Virus record (IMG/VR): IMGVR_UViG_3300005613_000426
Span: 1 to 22,945 of that record
Direction: 5' to 3' (one strand)
DNA length: 22,945 nt
Source of the DNA: a virus
Part shown: piece after piece, positions 15,147 to 22,291 of the stretch
Position numbering within the stretch: position 1 is the stretch's first letter
How the letters are laid out: every line of letters begins with the position of its first letter
Notes under the pieces: generated by a model
Seen by the model: the letters and a program-made list of their open reading frames with translations, nothing else
Databases searched by the model: none
Told to the model about the DNA's origin: nothing
Position numbers and translations under genes: made by a program

Positions 15147-15176
15147 CCCTATCCGAAAAAACTGGATAAACCCTCC
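15131..15176 (-). promoter_or_regulatory. Candidate programmed -1 ribosomal frameshift cassette
   Basis: In minus-strand order: GGAGG (15176-15172), a 10-nt spacer, the heptamer T TTT TTC (15161-15155) in the correct gp26 frame (xxT TTT TTC), the gp26 TAG stop (15151-15149), then the palindrome GATCCATATGGATC (15144-15131), which can form a 5-bp stem with an ATAT loop. SD-like box, slippery site and stem-loop occur in the same order as in E. coli dnaX. The GGAGG is too far from the next ATG (25 nt) to act as its binding site. A -1 slip joins gp26 to the small downstream ORF. Confidence 0.7.
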
Positions 15177-15865
15177 AGAACGACAGTACTTTCAATTTGA
15201 GTTTTTGGATTTGTAAATGTAATTTCGTGAGATAATTTTGGCATTGTTTCAAAAAACTTTTCAATTTGTTTAAATTGAATGCTATTCATCTGCTCAAGAA
15301 AATCAATGATCTCTTTTTTCGTTACATCAGAAGAAGCCCAAACTTCTTCTTCGTTATAAATTTTATCAACACAAGAAGCAATCAATTCAAACGATTGATC
15401 CACATTACTTTCGGAAATATCAAAATTACTTTTAATAAATTGATCCAAAGATGGATATTTCATTTCCATAATTAAAGAATCATCAAGTTTAATTTTATTC
15501 GTATGTCCATCCTTCCTTTGAACTTTAATATCATCGATATTAATACTAACTGAAACCGATGTTTCTCTATCATCAGGTGCAATCAAATTAACTTCAACCT
15601 GTTCACCAACAGACTTTCCACGAATATTGAGGAACAAATATTCAATATCAAATGTAGGAAGAGATTCTATTTTAATTCCCCTCGTTTGAATACAATTTTT
15701 CAATACTGCTTTAATTGCGTTTGAAATTTCTTTTGTATCCTCAGTTTCTAATGCTAAAACTAAAAGTTTTTCTTCCTTAACTAAAAAAGGCCTATATTTG
15801 ATCGTCTTCCCATTTGATGGCAACTCAAGATCATAAGTTGGTGTTGTAATTGTAGGTAAAGGCAT
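15149..15865 (-). CDS. 26: Baseplate hub assembly protein gp26-like (T4_baseplate family)
   Basis: The 238-residue product begins MPLPTITTPTYDLELPSNGK and contains TIKYRPFLVKEEKLLVLALE, ENCIQ-type helix, then LPTFDIEYLFLNIRGKSVGE. This is the pattern I recognise for the T4 gp26/T4_baseplate family (PxxGKxIKYRPFLVKEEKxLL...DIEYLFLxLRxKSVGE). In T4, gp26 has 208 residues and works in central hub assembly. The gene begins the long minus-strand late operon: AATAAATA lies 27 nt before the ATG and AGGA close to it. Its last codons SSFFG contain the slippery heptamer described separately, so a longer fusion with the next ORF is predicted. It may act as chaperone of the tape-measure-like protein. Confidence 0.8.
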   Translation of the reverse strand: MPLPTITTPTYDLELPSNGKTIKYRPFLVKEEKLLVLALETEDTKEISNAIKAVLKNCIQTRGIKIESLPTFDIEYLFLNIRGKSVGEQVEVNLIAPDDRETSVSVSINIDDIKVQRKDGHTNKIKLDDSLIMEMKYPSLDQFIKSNFDISESNVDQSFELIASCVDKIYNEEEVWASSDVTKKEIIDFLEQMNSIQFKQIEKFFETMPKLSHEITFTNPKTQIESTVVLEGLSSFFG

Positions 15866-15892
15866 AATGTCCTATAGAAGTTTCAGTGTGAT

Positions 15893-15900
15893 TATTTATT
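15893..15900 (-). promoter_or_regulatory. Late promoter AATAAATA for the baseplate operon
   Basis: The minus strand reads AATAAATA, an NATAAATA late motif, 27 nt before the gp26 ATG. It overlaps the tandem TAA stops of the upstream 265-aa gene. I see no comparable motif in an intergenic position between here and 3569, so this promoter probably drives about 12 kb. Confidence 0.65.
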
Positions 15901-16696
15901 ATGTCAATCCAGATGTTGGAATACCACCAGATCCAAATACAGGAAGAATTGGCCTTTCACTCAAAGGTAACGGAACTCCATTAATAGGTGGTACATCTGG
16001 ATTTCCTGGTGCATTTTCATTTCTTACATATCCACTCGAACCAATGTTTAATCTTTCTCTTACATATCGAATATAAGAAAATGAAACAGTACATTTCAAA
16101 ATTTGACTTTGATCATATGAAACTGGCATTGATACAATATTTGTAGGAAATGCATCAACAAAAGTGTACTTCATCATTGTTTCTGATGTATTCGATCTAC
16201 CGGTTTTAAAATGTTGATCTTTCTCAAATTTTATAAGTTCAATTCCACCTTTATAACTTTTGGGATAATTTATTCGATAATATGCATTCCTGTTTTTATA
16301 GTCTTGCCTCGATAAAGTAGATCCTTCCCCGACAATATAATTAATCCAGCCATCAAAATATTCAATTACTTTATAATCTCGATCAACATAAAAAGTTAAA
16401 TCTAAACTTTCATCATAAATTCTTCGATAACCCATTTTTTCTGTGACTCCATGATAGTCACTTGTAACATCATGAGTCGCAACTGATGATCCTGGTAAAG
16501 ATGCCTCAGTACAAAGTAAATTTATGTCATCAAAATTCTGTCCTGTTATATCAGGTGCTCTTAATGTATTTGATAAAAAACTTGGCACTCCAGGCCCTGG
16601 GGTTATGGTAACTCTATAAAGAGAAGTTTGTGCAAGATTTAATAGTCTAGATTTGATATCACTTATTGTCAACTTTTCTGGGGTGATACCTGCCAT
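15899..16696 (-). CDS. gp19-fold tail tube/baseplate tube-initiator protein (gp54-like)
   Basis: The 265-residue product has the gp19-type pattern: CTEASLPGSSVATHDVTSDY near residues 62-81, a GYRRIYDESLDLTFYVDRDY strand pair, then VIEYFDGWINYIVG, which match LPGxxxxT...tFxvdxdyxxxxxFdxW in tail tube proteins. It ends with a Pro/Gly-rich tail. T4 has three proteins of this fold: gp19 (tube), gp48 and gp54 (baseplate tube caps). Since gp48 is encoded close by on the other strand, gp54 is the best guess. The gene starts at 16696, divergent from gp4 with only 37 nt between start codons. Its own promoter is unclear: CATAAAGA in the gap is one mismatch from the late motif. Confidence 0.65.
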   Translation of the reverse strand: MAGITPEKLTISDIKSRLLNLAQTSLYRVTITPGPGVPSFLSNTLRAPDITGQNFDDINLLCTEASLPGSSVATHDVTSDYHGVTEKMGYRRIYDESLDLTFYVDRDYKVIEYFDGWINYIVGEGSTLSRQDYKNRNAYYRINYPKSYKGGIELIKFEKDQHFKTGRSNTSETMMKYTFVDAFPTNIVSMPVSYDQSQILKCTVSFSYIRYVRERLNIGSSGYVRNENAPGNPDVPPINGVPLPLSERPILPVFGSGGIPTSGLT

Positions 16697-16697
16697 T

Positions 16698-16705
16698 TAT
16701 AAATA
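16698..16705 (+). promoter_or_regulatory. Late promoter TATAAATA for gp4
   Basis: A perfect plus-strand TATAAATA lies 28 nt before the chosen gp4 ATG at 16734, two bases from the start codon of the divergent minus-strand gene. Transcription would begin around 16711, leaving a leader of about 23 nt, which also shows that gp4 cannot start at the upstream in-frame ATG at 16653. Confidence 0.75.
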
Positions 16706-16733
16706 TCTTTATGGTATATATTATGTAGTCAAG

Positions 16734-17180
16734 ATGGGAGAAAGTATCAAGAGTAGATACAAACCCGAGAATCCTAAAAAATATAAAGGAAATCCAAATA
16801 ATATTATTTGTCGTAGTAGTTGGGAAAGACGTTTTTGTCGTTGGTGCGATTTAAACGAAAATGTTTTGGAATGGGGTTCTGAAGAATTTTTCATACCATA
16901 TATTTCTCCTATAGATAATCGTGTTCATCGATATTTTCCCGACTTTATAATCAAAATTAAACAAGATACTAGTGAAATTAAAACCTATATTATTGAAGTT
17001 AAACCAAAACGTCAAACAATTCCTCCCACAAAAACTCCAAAAAAGAAAACTAAAACTTGGATTAATGAAGTCAAGACTTATGCAGTAAATGAAGCAAAAT
17101 GGAAAGCTGCAAAAGAGTTTTGTGATGATCGTATGATTGAATTCAAAATTATCACAGAAGACAACCTAGGAATCAAGTAA
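16734..17180 (+). CDS. 4: Head completion protein gp4
   Basis: The 148-residue product matches T4 gp4 (150 residues) along its length: YKGNPNNIICRSSWERRFCR, WGSEEFFIPYI, RYFPDFIIKIK, YIIEVKPKRQTIPP, INEVKTYAVNEAKWKAAKEF and IITEDNLG all have clear T4 counterparts. The D...(I)EVKP layout is that of a PD-(D/E)XK-type nuclease fold. In T4, gp4 (with gp50/65) acts after DNA packaging so that tails can join heads. An in-frame ATG at 16653 would add 27 residues overlapping the divergent gene, but the late promoter lies inside that extension, so 16734 is preferred. It joins the next gene by a TAATG overlap. Confidence 0.92.
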   Translation: MGESIKSRYKPENPKKYKGNPNNIICRSSWERRFCRWCDLNENVLEWGSEEFFIPYISPIDNRVHRYFPDFIIKIKQDTSEIKTYIIEVKPKRQTIPPTKTPKKKTKTWINEVKTYAVNEAKWKAAKEFCDDRMIEFKIITEDNLGIK

Positions 17181-17557
17181 TGGCAAAAGGTTTTGGAGAA
17201 GAAATTCAACAACAATCTTCAAGGATTTCCAGATTGAAAAGAAAGCTTGATGGTTCTGAAGATGCTGATGCAATTATGCTGAATATATTAGAGGTATTTA
17301 AAGATTCCGTGTTCATTCCAGAAGTTGGAAAATATTATACATTTGTCTATATTGCAAAGACTCCAGATATTACTTATGATCAACATCCCTTAGTTGCTGT
17401 TACAGAAATTCAAAGATGGGGGTTTAAAGGAATTAATTTTCACTGGGGAGCAGTAAGAAATTATACCTGGATTGAAGTTGTTGGAAAACTTCATATCGTA
17501 AGAAACAATGAAATTGATTATCTTCGTTCACTTCCATATCAAAAATTATGGAGATAA
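17180..17557 (+). CDS. Conserved-type 125-residue protein between gp4 and gp48, unknown
   Basis: The product begins MAKGFGEEIQQQSSRISRLK with a charged helical N-terminus, then FIPEVGKYYTFVYIAKTPDI, LVAVTEIQRWGFKGINFHWG, a YTWIEVVGKLHIV strand and a helix ending LRSLPYQKLWR. The second part looks like a small beta-rich domain. I recall similar proteins next to gp4/gp48 in cyanophages without a known role. Its start overlaps the gp4 stop and it lies before gp48, so late expression and a job in head completion or tail initiation are reasonable guesses only. No catalytic motif is seen. Confidence 0.8.
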   Translation: MAKGFGEEIQQQSSRISRLKRKLDGSEDADAIMLNILEVFKDSVFIPEVGKYYTFVYIAKTPDITYDQHPLVAVTEIQRWGFKGINFHWGAVRNYTWIEVVGKLHIVRNNEIDYLRSLPYQKLWR

Positions 17558-17560
17558 ATA
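17553..17560 (+). promoter_or_regulatory. Late promoter GATAAATA for gp48
   Basis: Plus-strand GATAAATA (NATAAATA class) overlaps the stop codon of the 125-aa gene and lies 20 nt before the gp48 ATG at 17580. Confidence 0.6.
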
Positions 17561-17579
17561 AGTAAAAAACCTGTGTCTA

Positions 17580-19022
17580 ATGGCAGAACAGTCTATAACT
17601 AGAAATTGGAAGGGAATAGCAACAAAATCTGTGACTGATACTTCTACTGGAAATGTCAGAGTATTTGTTATCGGATTGCCTCCCGCACCAATCACAGGAG
17701 CAACAGAAATTGAAGTTCTTAGAACAACAGATGGAAGTAACAAATGGGAATATACTCTAACGGGGCAAGGGGCATTACTTGGATATTATAATGATAGTAA
17801 CACAACTAAAATAAATACTCAAAAACTTAACCAATTAGTTTTTACTGATGCCATAAAACAATACAATAATGACAGAGCAGCAGTATTAAATAACAATGCA
17901 AATTATGCAAATGCAACTGAAGCGGAAGACAAGAGAAGATTTTTTGTTGGGACATCAAAAATACCAGGAGTTATAGATCCAGTAACTGGACAAAAAGTTG
18001 CTCCTGATGGAAAGTTAATTGATCCTCCACCACCGCCACCAACGGATCCACTAACGGATCCACCACCTGGCCCAGGTGGATCTCAACTAGATCCAGACGC
18101 TCAACTAACCCCAATATCTGATTTAGATCAAATCTCAGGAAGAGCAACAGATGGTACATTTGATACTTTAAAATATCCAAAAGATCCTGCAATTGGTGAT
18201 AAGTTTGATTTCTTAAAGGTTGATGTTATAAAATATGTTCCTCCAGGACTTGGATTGGGAGGAAATTTTAATATAAAAAGATTTGATGAACCTGGGGGAA
18301 GAGAAAAATCAATTTTAGGATCAGTATTTCTTCCAATGCAACCAGGAATAACAGATTCTAATGGAGCATCGTGGAATGAAGATCCGTTAAATCCATTCCA
18401 AGCAGCACTTGGAGGTACAGCAGCAGAAGCACTTAATAATTTTGGTGGGGCTAAGTTTGCTGAGGGAGTAAATAAGATGATAGGTAGTTTTAAAACAATG
18501 GCAAAAAATATTGCCAATAACGAAAATGTCCAGCAATACTTAACTGCATACTTTGCCGGACAAGCAGTTGGTGCAAACTTTATCGCAAGACAAACTGGAG
18601 CAGTTATCAATAACAATCTTGAGTTACTTTTTAATGGGCCTAAACTTAGAACATTTCAATATAATTTTAGATTTACACCAAGATATGATAAAGAAGCAGA
18701 AGAAATCAAAAAAATCATTAGAGTGTTTAAAAGAAATCTTGCACCATCTCAAAGTGATGATGGACTCTTTCTTGCATCGCCAAATGTATTTCAACTTAAA
18801 TATATCTACGGAAATACCAAAGATCAACATCCATTCTTAAATAAAATTGGAACCTGTGCTCTTACAGATATGTCTGTAAACTACACTCCAGATGGAACTT
18901 ATATGACATATGGAGATGGTTCAATGACTTCATATACAGTGACATTACAATTCTCAGAATTGAACCCGATTTATCGGGAAGATTATGATACTGCGGAAGG
19001 AAAACAAGGAATGGGTTACTAA
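17580..19022 (+). CDS. 48: Baseplate tail tube cap gp48
   Basis: The C-terminal third carries the tube-cap signature: LLFNGPKLRTFQYNFRFTPR, DKEAEEIKKIIRVFKRNLAP, FQLKYIYGN, then TDMSVNYTPDGTYMTYGDGS and TVTLQFSELNPIYREDY. This is the gp48/gp54 type seen in T4 and cyanophages. gp48 caps the baseplate dome and starts tail tube polymerisation with gp54. At 480 residues it is longer than T4 gp48 (364). The extra length includes a striking proline-rich linker at about 149-165 (DPPPPPPTDPLTDPPPGPGG). There is no clear Shine-Dalgarno but a late promoter lies just upstream. gp53 begins 3 nt after its stop. Confidence 0.85.
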   Translation: MAEQSITRNWKGIATKSVTDTSTGNVRVFVIGLPPAPITGATEIEVLRTTDGSNKWEYTLTGQGALLGYYNDSNTTKINTQKLNQLVFTDAIKQYNNDRAAVLNNNANYANATEAEDKRRFFVGTSKIPGVIDPVTGQKVAPDGKLIDPPPPPPTDPLTDPPPGPGGSQLDPDAQLTPISDLDQISGRATDGTFDTLKYPKDPAIGDKFDFLKVDVIKYVPPGLGLGGNFNIKRFDEPGGREKSILGSVFLPMQPGITDSNGASWNEDPLNPFQAALGGTAAEALNNFGGAKFAEGVNKMIGSFKTMAKNIANNENVQQYLTAYFAGQAVGANFIARQTGAVINNNLELLFNGPKLRTFQYNFRFTPRYDKEAEEIKKIIRVFKRNLAPSQSDDGLFLASPNVFQLKYIYGNTKDQHPFLNKIGTCALTDMSVNYTPDGTYMTYGDGSMTSYTVTLQFSELNPIYREDYDTAEGKQGMGY

Positions 19023-19024
19023 AA

Positions 19025-20047
19025 ATGGCAAAACCTTACTTCAGACAAGTACCAAACTTTGAATACGTTAGTAGAGTTTCTGGAGAACAAAATATCTCCG
19101 ACTATATTAATGTCAAAAATTTATTTAAAAAAGGTAAATTAAGGGAAGATATTTTTGGTGATCTTAATTTCTTCACAAAATATAAAATTATTGGCGATGA
19201 AAGGCCTGATAATGTTGCATATAAAATTTACAATGATTCTACATTGGATTGGATTGTTCTTCTTTCTAATAATATTTTAAACATTCAAACAGAATGGCCT
19301 TTATCTCAGAAATCATTTGATCAAGTAATGCTAGAAAAATATGGATCTTATGAAAATCTTTACTCTGGAATTCATCATTATGAAACTACAGAAATTAGAA
19401 ACTCCTTGAACAACACAGTAATCAATGCTGGTTTAAGGATCTCCCCAACCTGGAAAACGAATGGAAACTTTGTTGAAATTATAAGCAATGAAATTGCAGT
19501 TATAAAATCTGGAAATGCTGTAATTCCATCAACTACAGTTGAGGTAAACTTATTTGATGGAATTGAAGGACTTCAAGTTGGAGATCAAGTTACAATTGAA
19601 GGAGTGTCCGATAGTTCATATAATGGAAAACAAATTGTTACAAGTATACTTGTTCAAGTTGAAAATTCAACAATTACATTCCAATATGAACTTCCATCTG
19701 TACCAGCAGAAGCTCTTCCTGCACTTTCTACGCCAAGAAATCAATTTGTAAGATATTCATTAGGTGATGTTTCAAATATAACTGGAAATTCATATTACTA
19801 CGAATATTGGGATGAAGGACTTGGTTATTCGGTTCTTGTTCCATCGACTACTTTTGTAAGAGCAGTGACAAATTATGAATATGAAAGTCAACTTGAAGAT
19901 GATAAGAGAAATATATTTGTACTTAAACCACAGTATTTAAATATTATCTTCAACGATTTAGATGATATTATGCCATATAAAAAAGGTGGTGCTCAATATG
20001 TGAACGCCACCTTGAAGAAAGGAGATAATATCAGACTTTATACTTAA
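19025..20047 (+). CDS. 53: Baseplate wedge protein gp53 with inserted domain
   Basis: The N-terminal part matches T4 gp53: YFRQVPNFEYVSR, a FFTKYKIIGDERPDNVAYKI segment and YNDSTLDWIVLLSNNILNIQ with EWPLSQKSFDQVMLEKYGSY, corresponding to gp53's 'RPEELANAIYGNPQLYWVLLMCND...GW'. The C-terminus returns to wedge-like sequence (ILKPQYLNIIFNDLDDIM). Residues about 125-235 form an insert with beta-rich, Val/Thr/Ile sequence (LFDGIEGLQVGDQVTIEGVS) that T4 gp53 (196 residues) lacks, taking the total to 340. gp53 joins wedges to the hub in the baseplate. Its TAA shares the TTAA at 20044-20047 with the gp32 stop on the other strand. Confidence 0.85.
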   Translation: MAKPYFRQVPNFEYVSRVSGEQNISDYINVKNLFKKGKLREDIFGDLNFFTKYKIIGDERPDNVAYKIYNDSTLDWIVLLSNNILNIQTEWPLSQKSFDQVMLEKYGSYENLYSGIHHYETTEIRNSLNNTVINAGLRISPTWKTNGNFVEIISNEIAVIKSGNAVIPSTTVEVNLFDGIEGLQVGDQVTIEGVSDSSYNGKQIVTSILVQVENSTITFQYELPSVPAEALPALSTPRNQFVRYSLGDVSNITGNSYYYEYWDEGLGYSVLVPSTTFVRAVTNYEYESQLEDDKRNIFVLKPQYLNIIFNDLDDIMPYKKGGAQYVNATLKKGDNIRLYT

Positions 20048-21009
20048 CTATCTGCCAATTTTTGGAAGAAAGAAAGAGCATCATCTTCATCTTCATCAGA
20101 AGAAGAACTTGAAAGATTGCTAAGTTCTTCTTTCATAGAATCAGGAACTGGAGATACTTTACTACGATTATATGATTCTTCCAGTTCTTTCATTACATTT
20201 TCTTCACGGGAAGGAGTTTGGGTATAAGATTCATACTCATCTTCTTCATTAAAAGAGGAAGATTTGGGCGTTCCTTTCTGTCCCAGAACATACTTCAGAC
20301 GTTTTTCCAGATCTTCATAAGACTTGAATTGATCTGGTGCCGTGATTGCAGTCAGAGAATATTCTTTCTTCCAGATTGCTTCTAGAGCATCATCATCCTC
20401 CAGGAGAGGATTGGGACGATCAAACTCAGACTTGTCATAATTCCAATAACCATCTTTCTTGACAATCTTCAGTTTGAAGTTAGCCCCCTGCCAGAAATCG
20501 AAGGGATTGATTGGATCTTCATCATCAAACTCAGGTTGCATTGCTTCCATGATCTTATCAAAGATCTTCTTACCGAACTTATAAAGGAAAACTTTACCTT
20601 CATTTTCAGGATGAAGAGGATCCTTCACAACATAAATGTTTGCATAATAAGACAGTTTACGCTTTTGTTTACGTACAGTGTCTTTATCTACTTCACTACC
20701 AGTATTCCAAAGTTCACGATTGTATTCAGAAACAGGATCTTTTTGTCCAACAGTAGTCAGTGAGTTCTCAATATACCAACCGCCAGGGCCTTGAAATGCA
20801 TGTGAATACATTTTCGCCCAAGGCATATCTTCCCCATCAGGTTGTGGAAGAAACCGAATAACTGCAGAACCAACACCAGTCTTGTCCATTTCTGGTTTCC
20901 AGAAACGATCATCAGAAGAACTGTTGCTGTTCATTTTTTCAACTTCTTTTACCAGTTTTTCGGTAAGAGAACCCAGTTTAGATTGCTTTCTAAGATTTTC
21001 AAAAGACAT
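20044..21009 (-). CDS. 32: Single-stranded DNA-binding protein gp32, lacking the zinc site
   Basis: The 321-residue protein follows T4 gp32 (301 residues): basic N-terminus (LRKQSKLGSLTEKL), GSAVIRFLPQPDG, YSHAFQGPGGWYIEN, KRKLSYYANIYVVKDPLHPE, NEGKVFLYKFGKKIFDKI, ANFKLKI, and a Ser-rich acidic tail with SSSSSDEDEDDALSFF. T4 binds zinc with H64, C77, C87 and C90; here H70 remains but the three Cys positions are S83, D91 and S94, and the whole protein contains no cysteine. The tail is the expected partner-binding region for gp59 and others. GAGG precedes the ATG; a sigma70-type promoter lies 45-73 nt upstream. Transcription converges on gp53. Confidence 0.95.
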   Translation of the reverse strand: MSFENLRKQSKLGSLTEKLVKEVEKMNSNSSSDDRFWKPEMDKTGVGSAVIRFLPQPDGEDMPWAKMYSHAFQGPGGWYIENSLTTVGQKDPVSEYNRELWNTGSEVDKDTVRKQKRKLSYYANIYVVKDPLHPENEGKVFLYKFGKKIFDKIMEAMQPEFDDEDPINPFDFWQGANFKLKIVKKDGYWNYDKSEFDRPNPLLEDDDALEAIWKKEYSLTAITAPDQFKSYEDLEKRLKYVLGQKGTPKSSSFNEEDEYESYTQTPSREENVMKELEESYNRSKVSPVPDSMKEELSNLSSSSSDEDEDDALSFFQKLADS

Positions 21010-21053
21010 TTGTACCTCGTATTTGTTTGGATTTGGCCTGTGTGTACTCCATT

Positions 21054-21082
21054 ATTCTACATGTCTGATCCAGTTGTGTCAA
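21054..21082 (-). promoter_or_regulatory. Sigma70-type promoter for gp32
   Basis: The minus strand has TTGACA (21082 to 21077), a 17-nt spacer and TAGAAT (21059 to 21054). The start of transcription would fall near 21047, giving a gp32 leader of about 38 nt with an SD-like GAGG. The promoter lies over the end of the upstream 114-aa gene. Confidence 0.75.
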
Positions 21083-21401
21083 TCCTTTCTCTCATTGTTT
21101 TAAGAAGTTTTGACATATTATTGAAGACAATTCCAATATCAATGTCAGAAGGAAATCCCATCCCAGAAGCAGACTCTAGAATACGTTTTTTCATCTCAAT
21201 TGCTTCAGGATCATCAGAGAGACTTAATCGAGTATATAATACTTGTTGTTTTTTAAGTAATAACTCTAATAAATCTACATGTTTAATTTTATCTTCTGTA
21301 GTCATTTTAGGAAATTCAAATACATTATGATACACTTCTTCCTGAAGACTTGATATCTCTGTCATTTCCGATTGAACAACTTCAGAATCAAAAAAACTCA
21401 T
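21057..21401 (-). CDS. Conserved 114-residue protein between gp59 and gp32 (DUF1825-like?)
   Basis: The product begins MSFFDSEVVQSEMTEISSLQ, then EEVYHNVFEFPKMTTEDKIK and a leucine-rich helix (HVDLLELLLKKQQVLYTRLS), followed by LSDDPEAIEMKKRI. It looks fully helical. The opening (xFFDSExVxxE) resembles DUF1825, a family I associate with cyanobacteria, and cyanophages have a similar gene next to gp32; function unknown. The start overlaps the gp59 stop by 4 nt (ATGA). The gene neighbourhood suggests a part in replication, recombination or host takeover, but there is no direct evidence for any of them. Confidence 0.75.
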   Translation of the reverse strand: MSFFDSEVVQSEMTEISSLQEEVYHNVFEFPKMTTEDKIKHVDLLELLLKKQQVLYTRLSLSDDPEAIEMKKRILESASGMGFPSDIDIGIVFNNMSKLLKTMRERIDTTGSDM

Positions 21402-21997
21402 GACTCTCCCCCAATTACATTTTTCAAAATTTTTTTATAATGGAATACATCGATATTTAGAAAGGAATTATATTTACTCATACGCATTGATACAAATTCC
21501 CATATTGGATCTTTAAGTTTCTTATCAAAAATTTTTTTATATCCCAACATTTTATCAAGAATTATCATCGTCTCTAAAGATACATTTCCTTTCAAATGTT
21601 CTTTCAGTAATTTTGGATGTTTTGTTCCTTCTATTTGAAATAAACCATCAAATTGTTCTCCTGTAAAACATTGATGTGTTTCTTCCTTAAAAATATAACT
21701 TAATGATTGTATTCTTTTACGCCAACTATTATAATTACTTTCACCTTCTTTAATCATGTTTCCTATCCACTGTCCTTGTGGATCATCAGTAGAAACAAAA
21801 TTTGCAACAAAAAAATCTATAATTTCCGAATCTTCCTTTTGCCTAGATAATTTTTCAAACCAATAACGATCACGTCTCTTGTAAAAAGATTGCAAACTTA
21901 CACGACTCTTTCCAAGATACTTATGATAATCATAATTATCTTTCGTAAAATGATTTTTTAATGAAAGATAAGTTTTATATACTTCAAATGGAACCAT
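21398..21997 (-). CDS. 59: Helicase loader gp59
   Basis: The 199-residue product aligns by eye with T4 gp59 (217 residues): VYKTYLSLKNHFTKDNYDYH, a SLQSFYKRRDRYWFEKLSRQ segment matching T4 'AYQKRRDKYFFQKLSEK', FFVANFVSTDDPQGQWIGNM matching 'FISNLVANQDAWIGD', and SLETMIILDKMLGY matching 'SFETFILLDSFLN'. gp59 loads gp41 helicase on gp32-coated DNA and links recombination to replication. It lies 3 nt after gp33 and just upstream of the 114-aa gene and gp32, the same order as T4 33-59-32. All-helical, cytoplasmic. Confidence 0.93.
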   Translation of the reverse strand: MVPFEVYKTYLSLKNHFTKDNYDYHKYLGKSRVSLQSFYKRRDRYWFEKLSRQKEDSEIIDFFVANFVSTDDPQGQWIGNMIKEGESNYNSWRKRIQSLSYIFKEETHQCFTGEQFDGLFQIEGTKHPKLLKEHLKGNVSLETMIILDKMLGYKKIFDKKLKDPIWEFVSMRMSKYNSFLNIDVFHYKKILKNVIGGES

Positions 21998-22000
21998 TAA

Positions 22001-22291
22001 TCAAAATACAAGTCTTGCTTTAGAAGTCTTTTTCAAAAAGTTTAATTCCATAGCTTCATACTTAATTTTTTCCTTTAATGGTTTTGAAATTAATTTTGGA
22101 ACAGATTCAATATCCATTCCATTGTTTTCACAAAAATGAACTATAGCATCAATATAATTCATCTCAATATTTTCTTGAACAAGACTTTCAATTTCTTGTG
22201 AAAATCGAGATGAACAATAAAACTTTTTTTGAATCTCTTTCTGCAATTCATCTTCAGATTCACTAGTTCTGATTTTTTTATTCGGTTCCAT
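22001..22291 (-). CDS. 33: Late transcription coactivator gp33
   Basis: The 96-residue product from the ATG at 22291 begins MEPNKKIRTSESEDELQKEI and contains YIDAIVHFCENNGMDIESVP, KLISKPLKEKIKYEAMELNF and LKKTSKARLVF. This is the pattern of cyanophage gp33 (YxDAxVxxCExNxIExExVxxLIxxPLKEKIKxEAxxLNFLKK). In T4, gp33 bridges RNA polymerase and the sliding clamp gp45 at late promoters through a hydrophobic C-terminal motif; LVF at the end here may serve that. An ATG at 22315 would add eight residues, but 22291 gives the shorter overlap (14 nt) with the exonuclease gene. It helps explain the NATAAATA promoters in the window. Confidence 0.85.
   Translation of the reverse strand: MEPNKKIRTSESEDELQKEIQKKFYCSSRFSQEIESLVQENIEMNYIDAIVHFCENNGMDIESVPKLISKPLKEKIKYEAMELNFLKKTSKARLVF

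Noticed and set aside
16653-16733. 27-residue N-terminal extension of gp4
   Set aside because: The extension overlaps the divergent gene, has no counterpart in T4 gp4, and contains the gp4 late promoter.
18128-18616. 162-codon minus-strand open frame inside gp48
   Set aside because: Lies opposite a conserved baseplate gene; low-quality composition and no start signals.
20842-21330. 162-codon plus-strand open frame opposite gp32 and the 114-aa gene
   Set aside because: Antisense shadow of clear genes; Phe/Ser-rich with no recognisable domain and no initiation signals.
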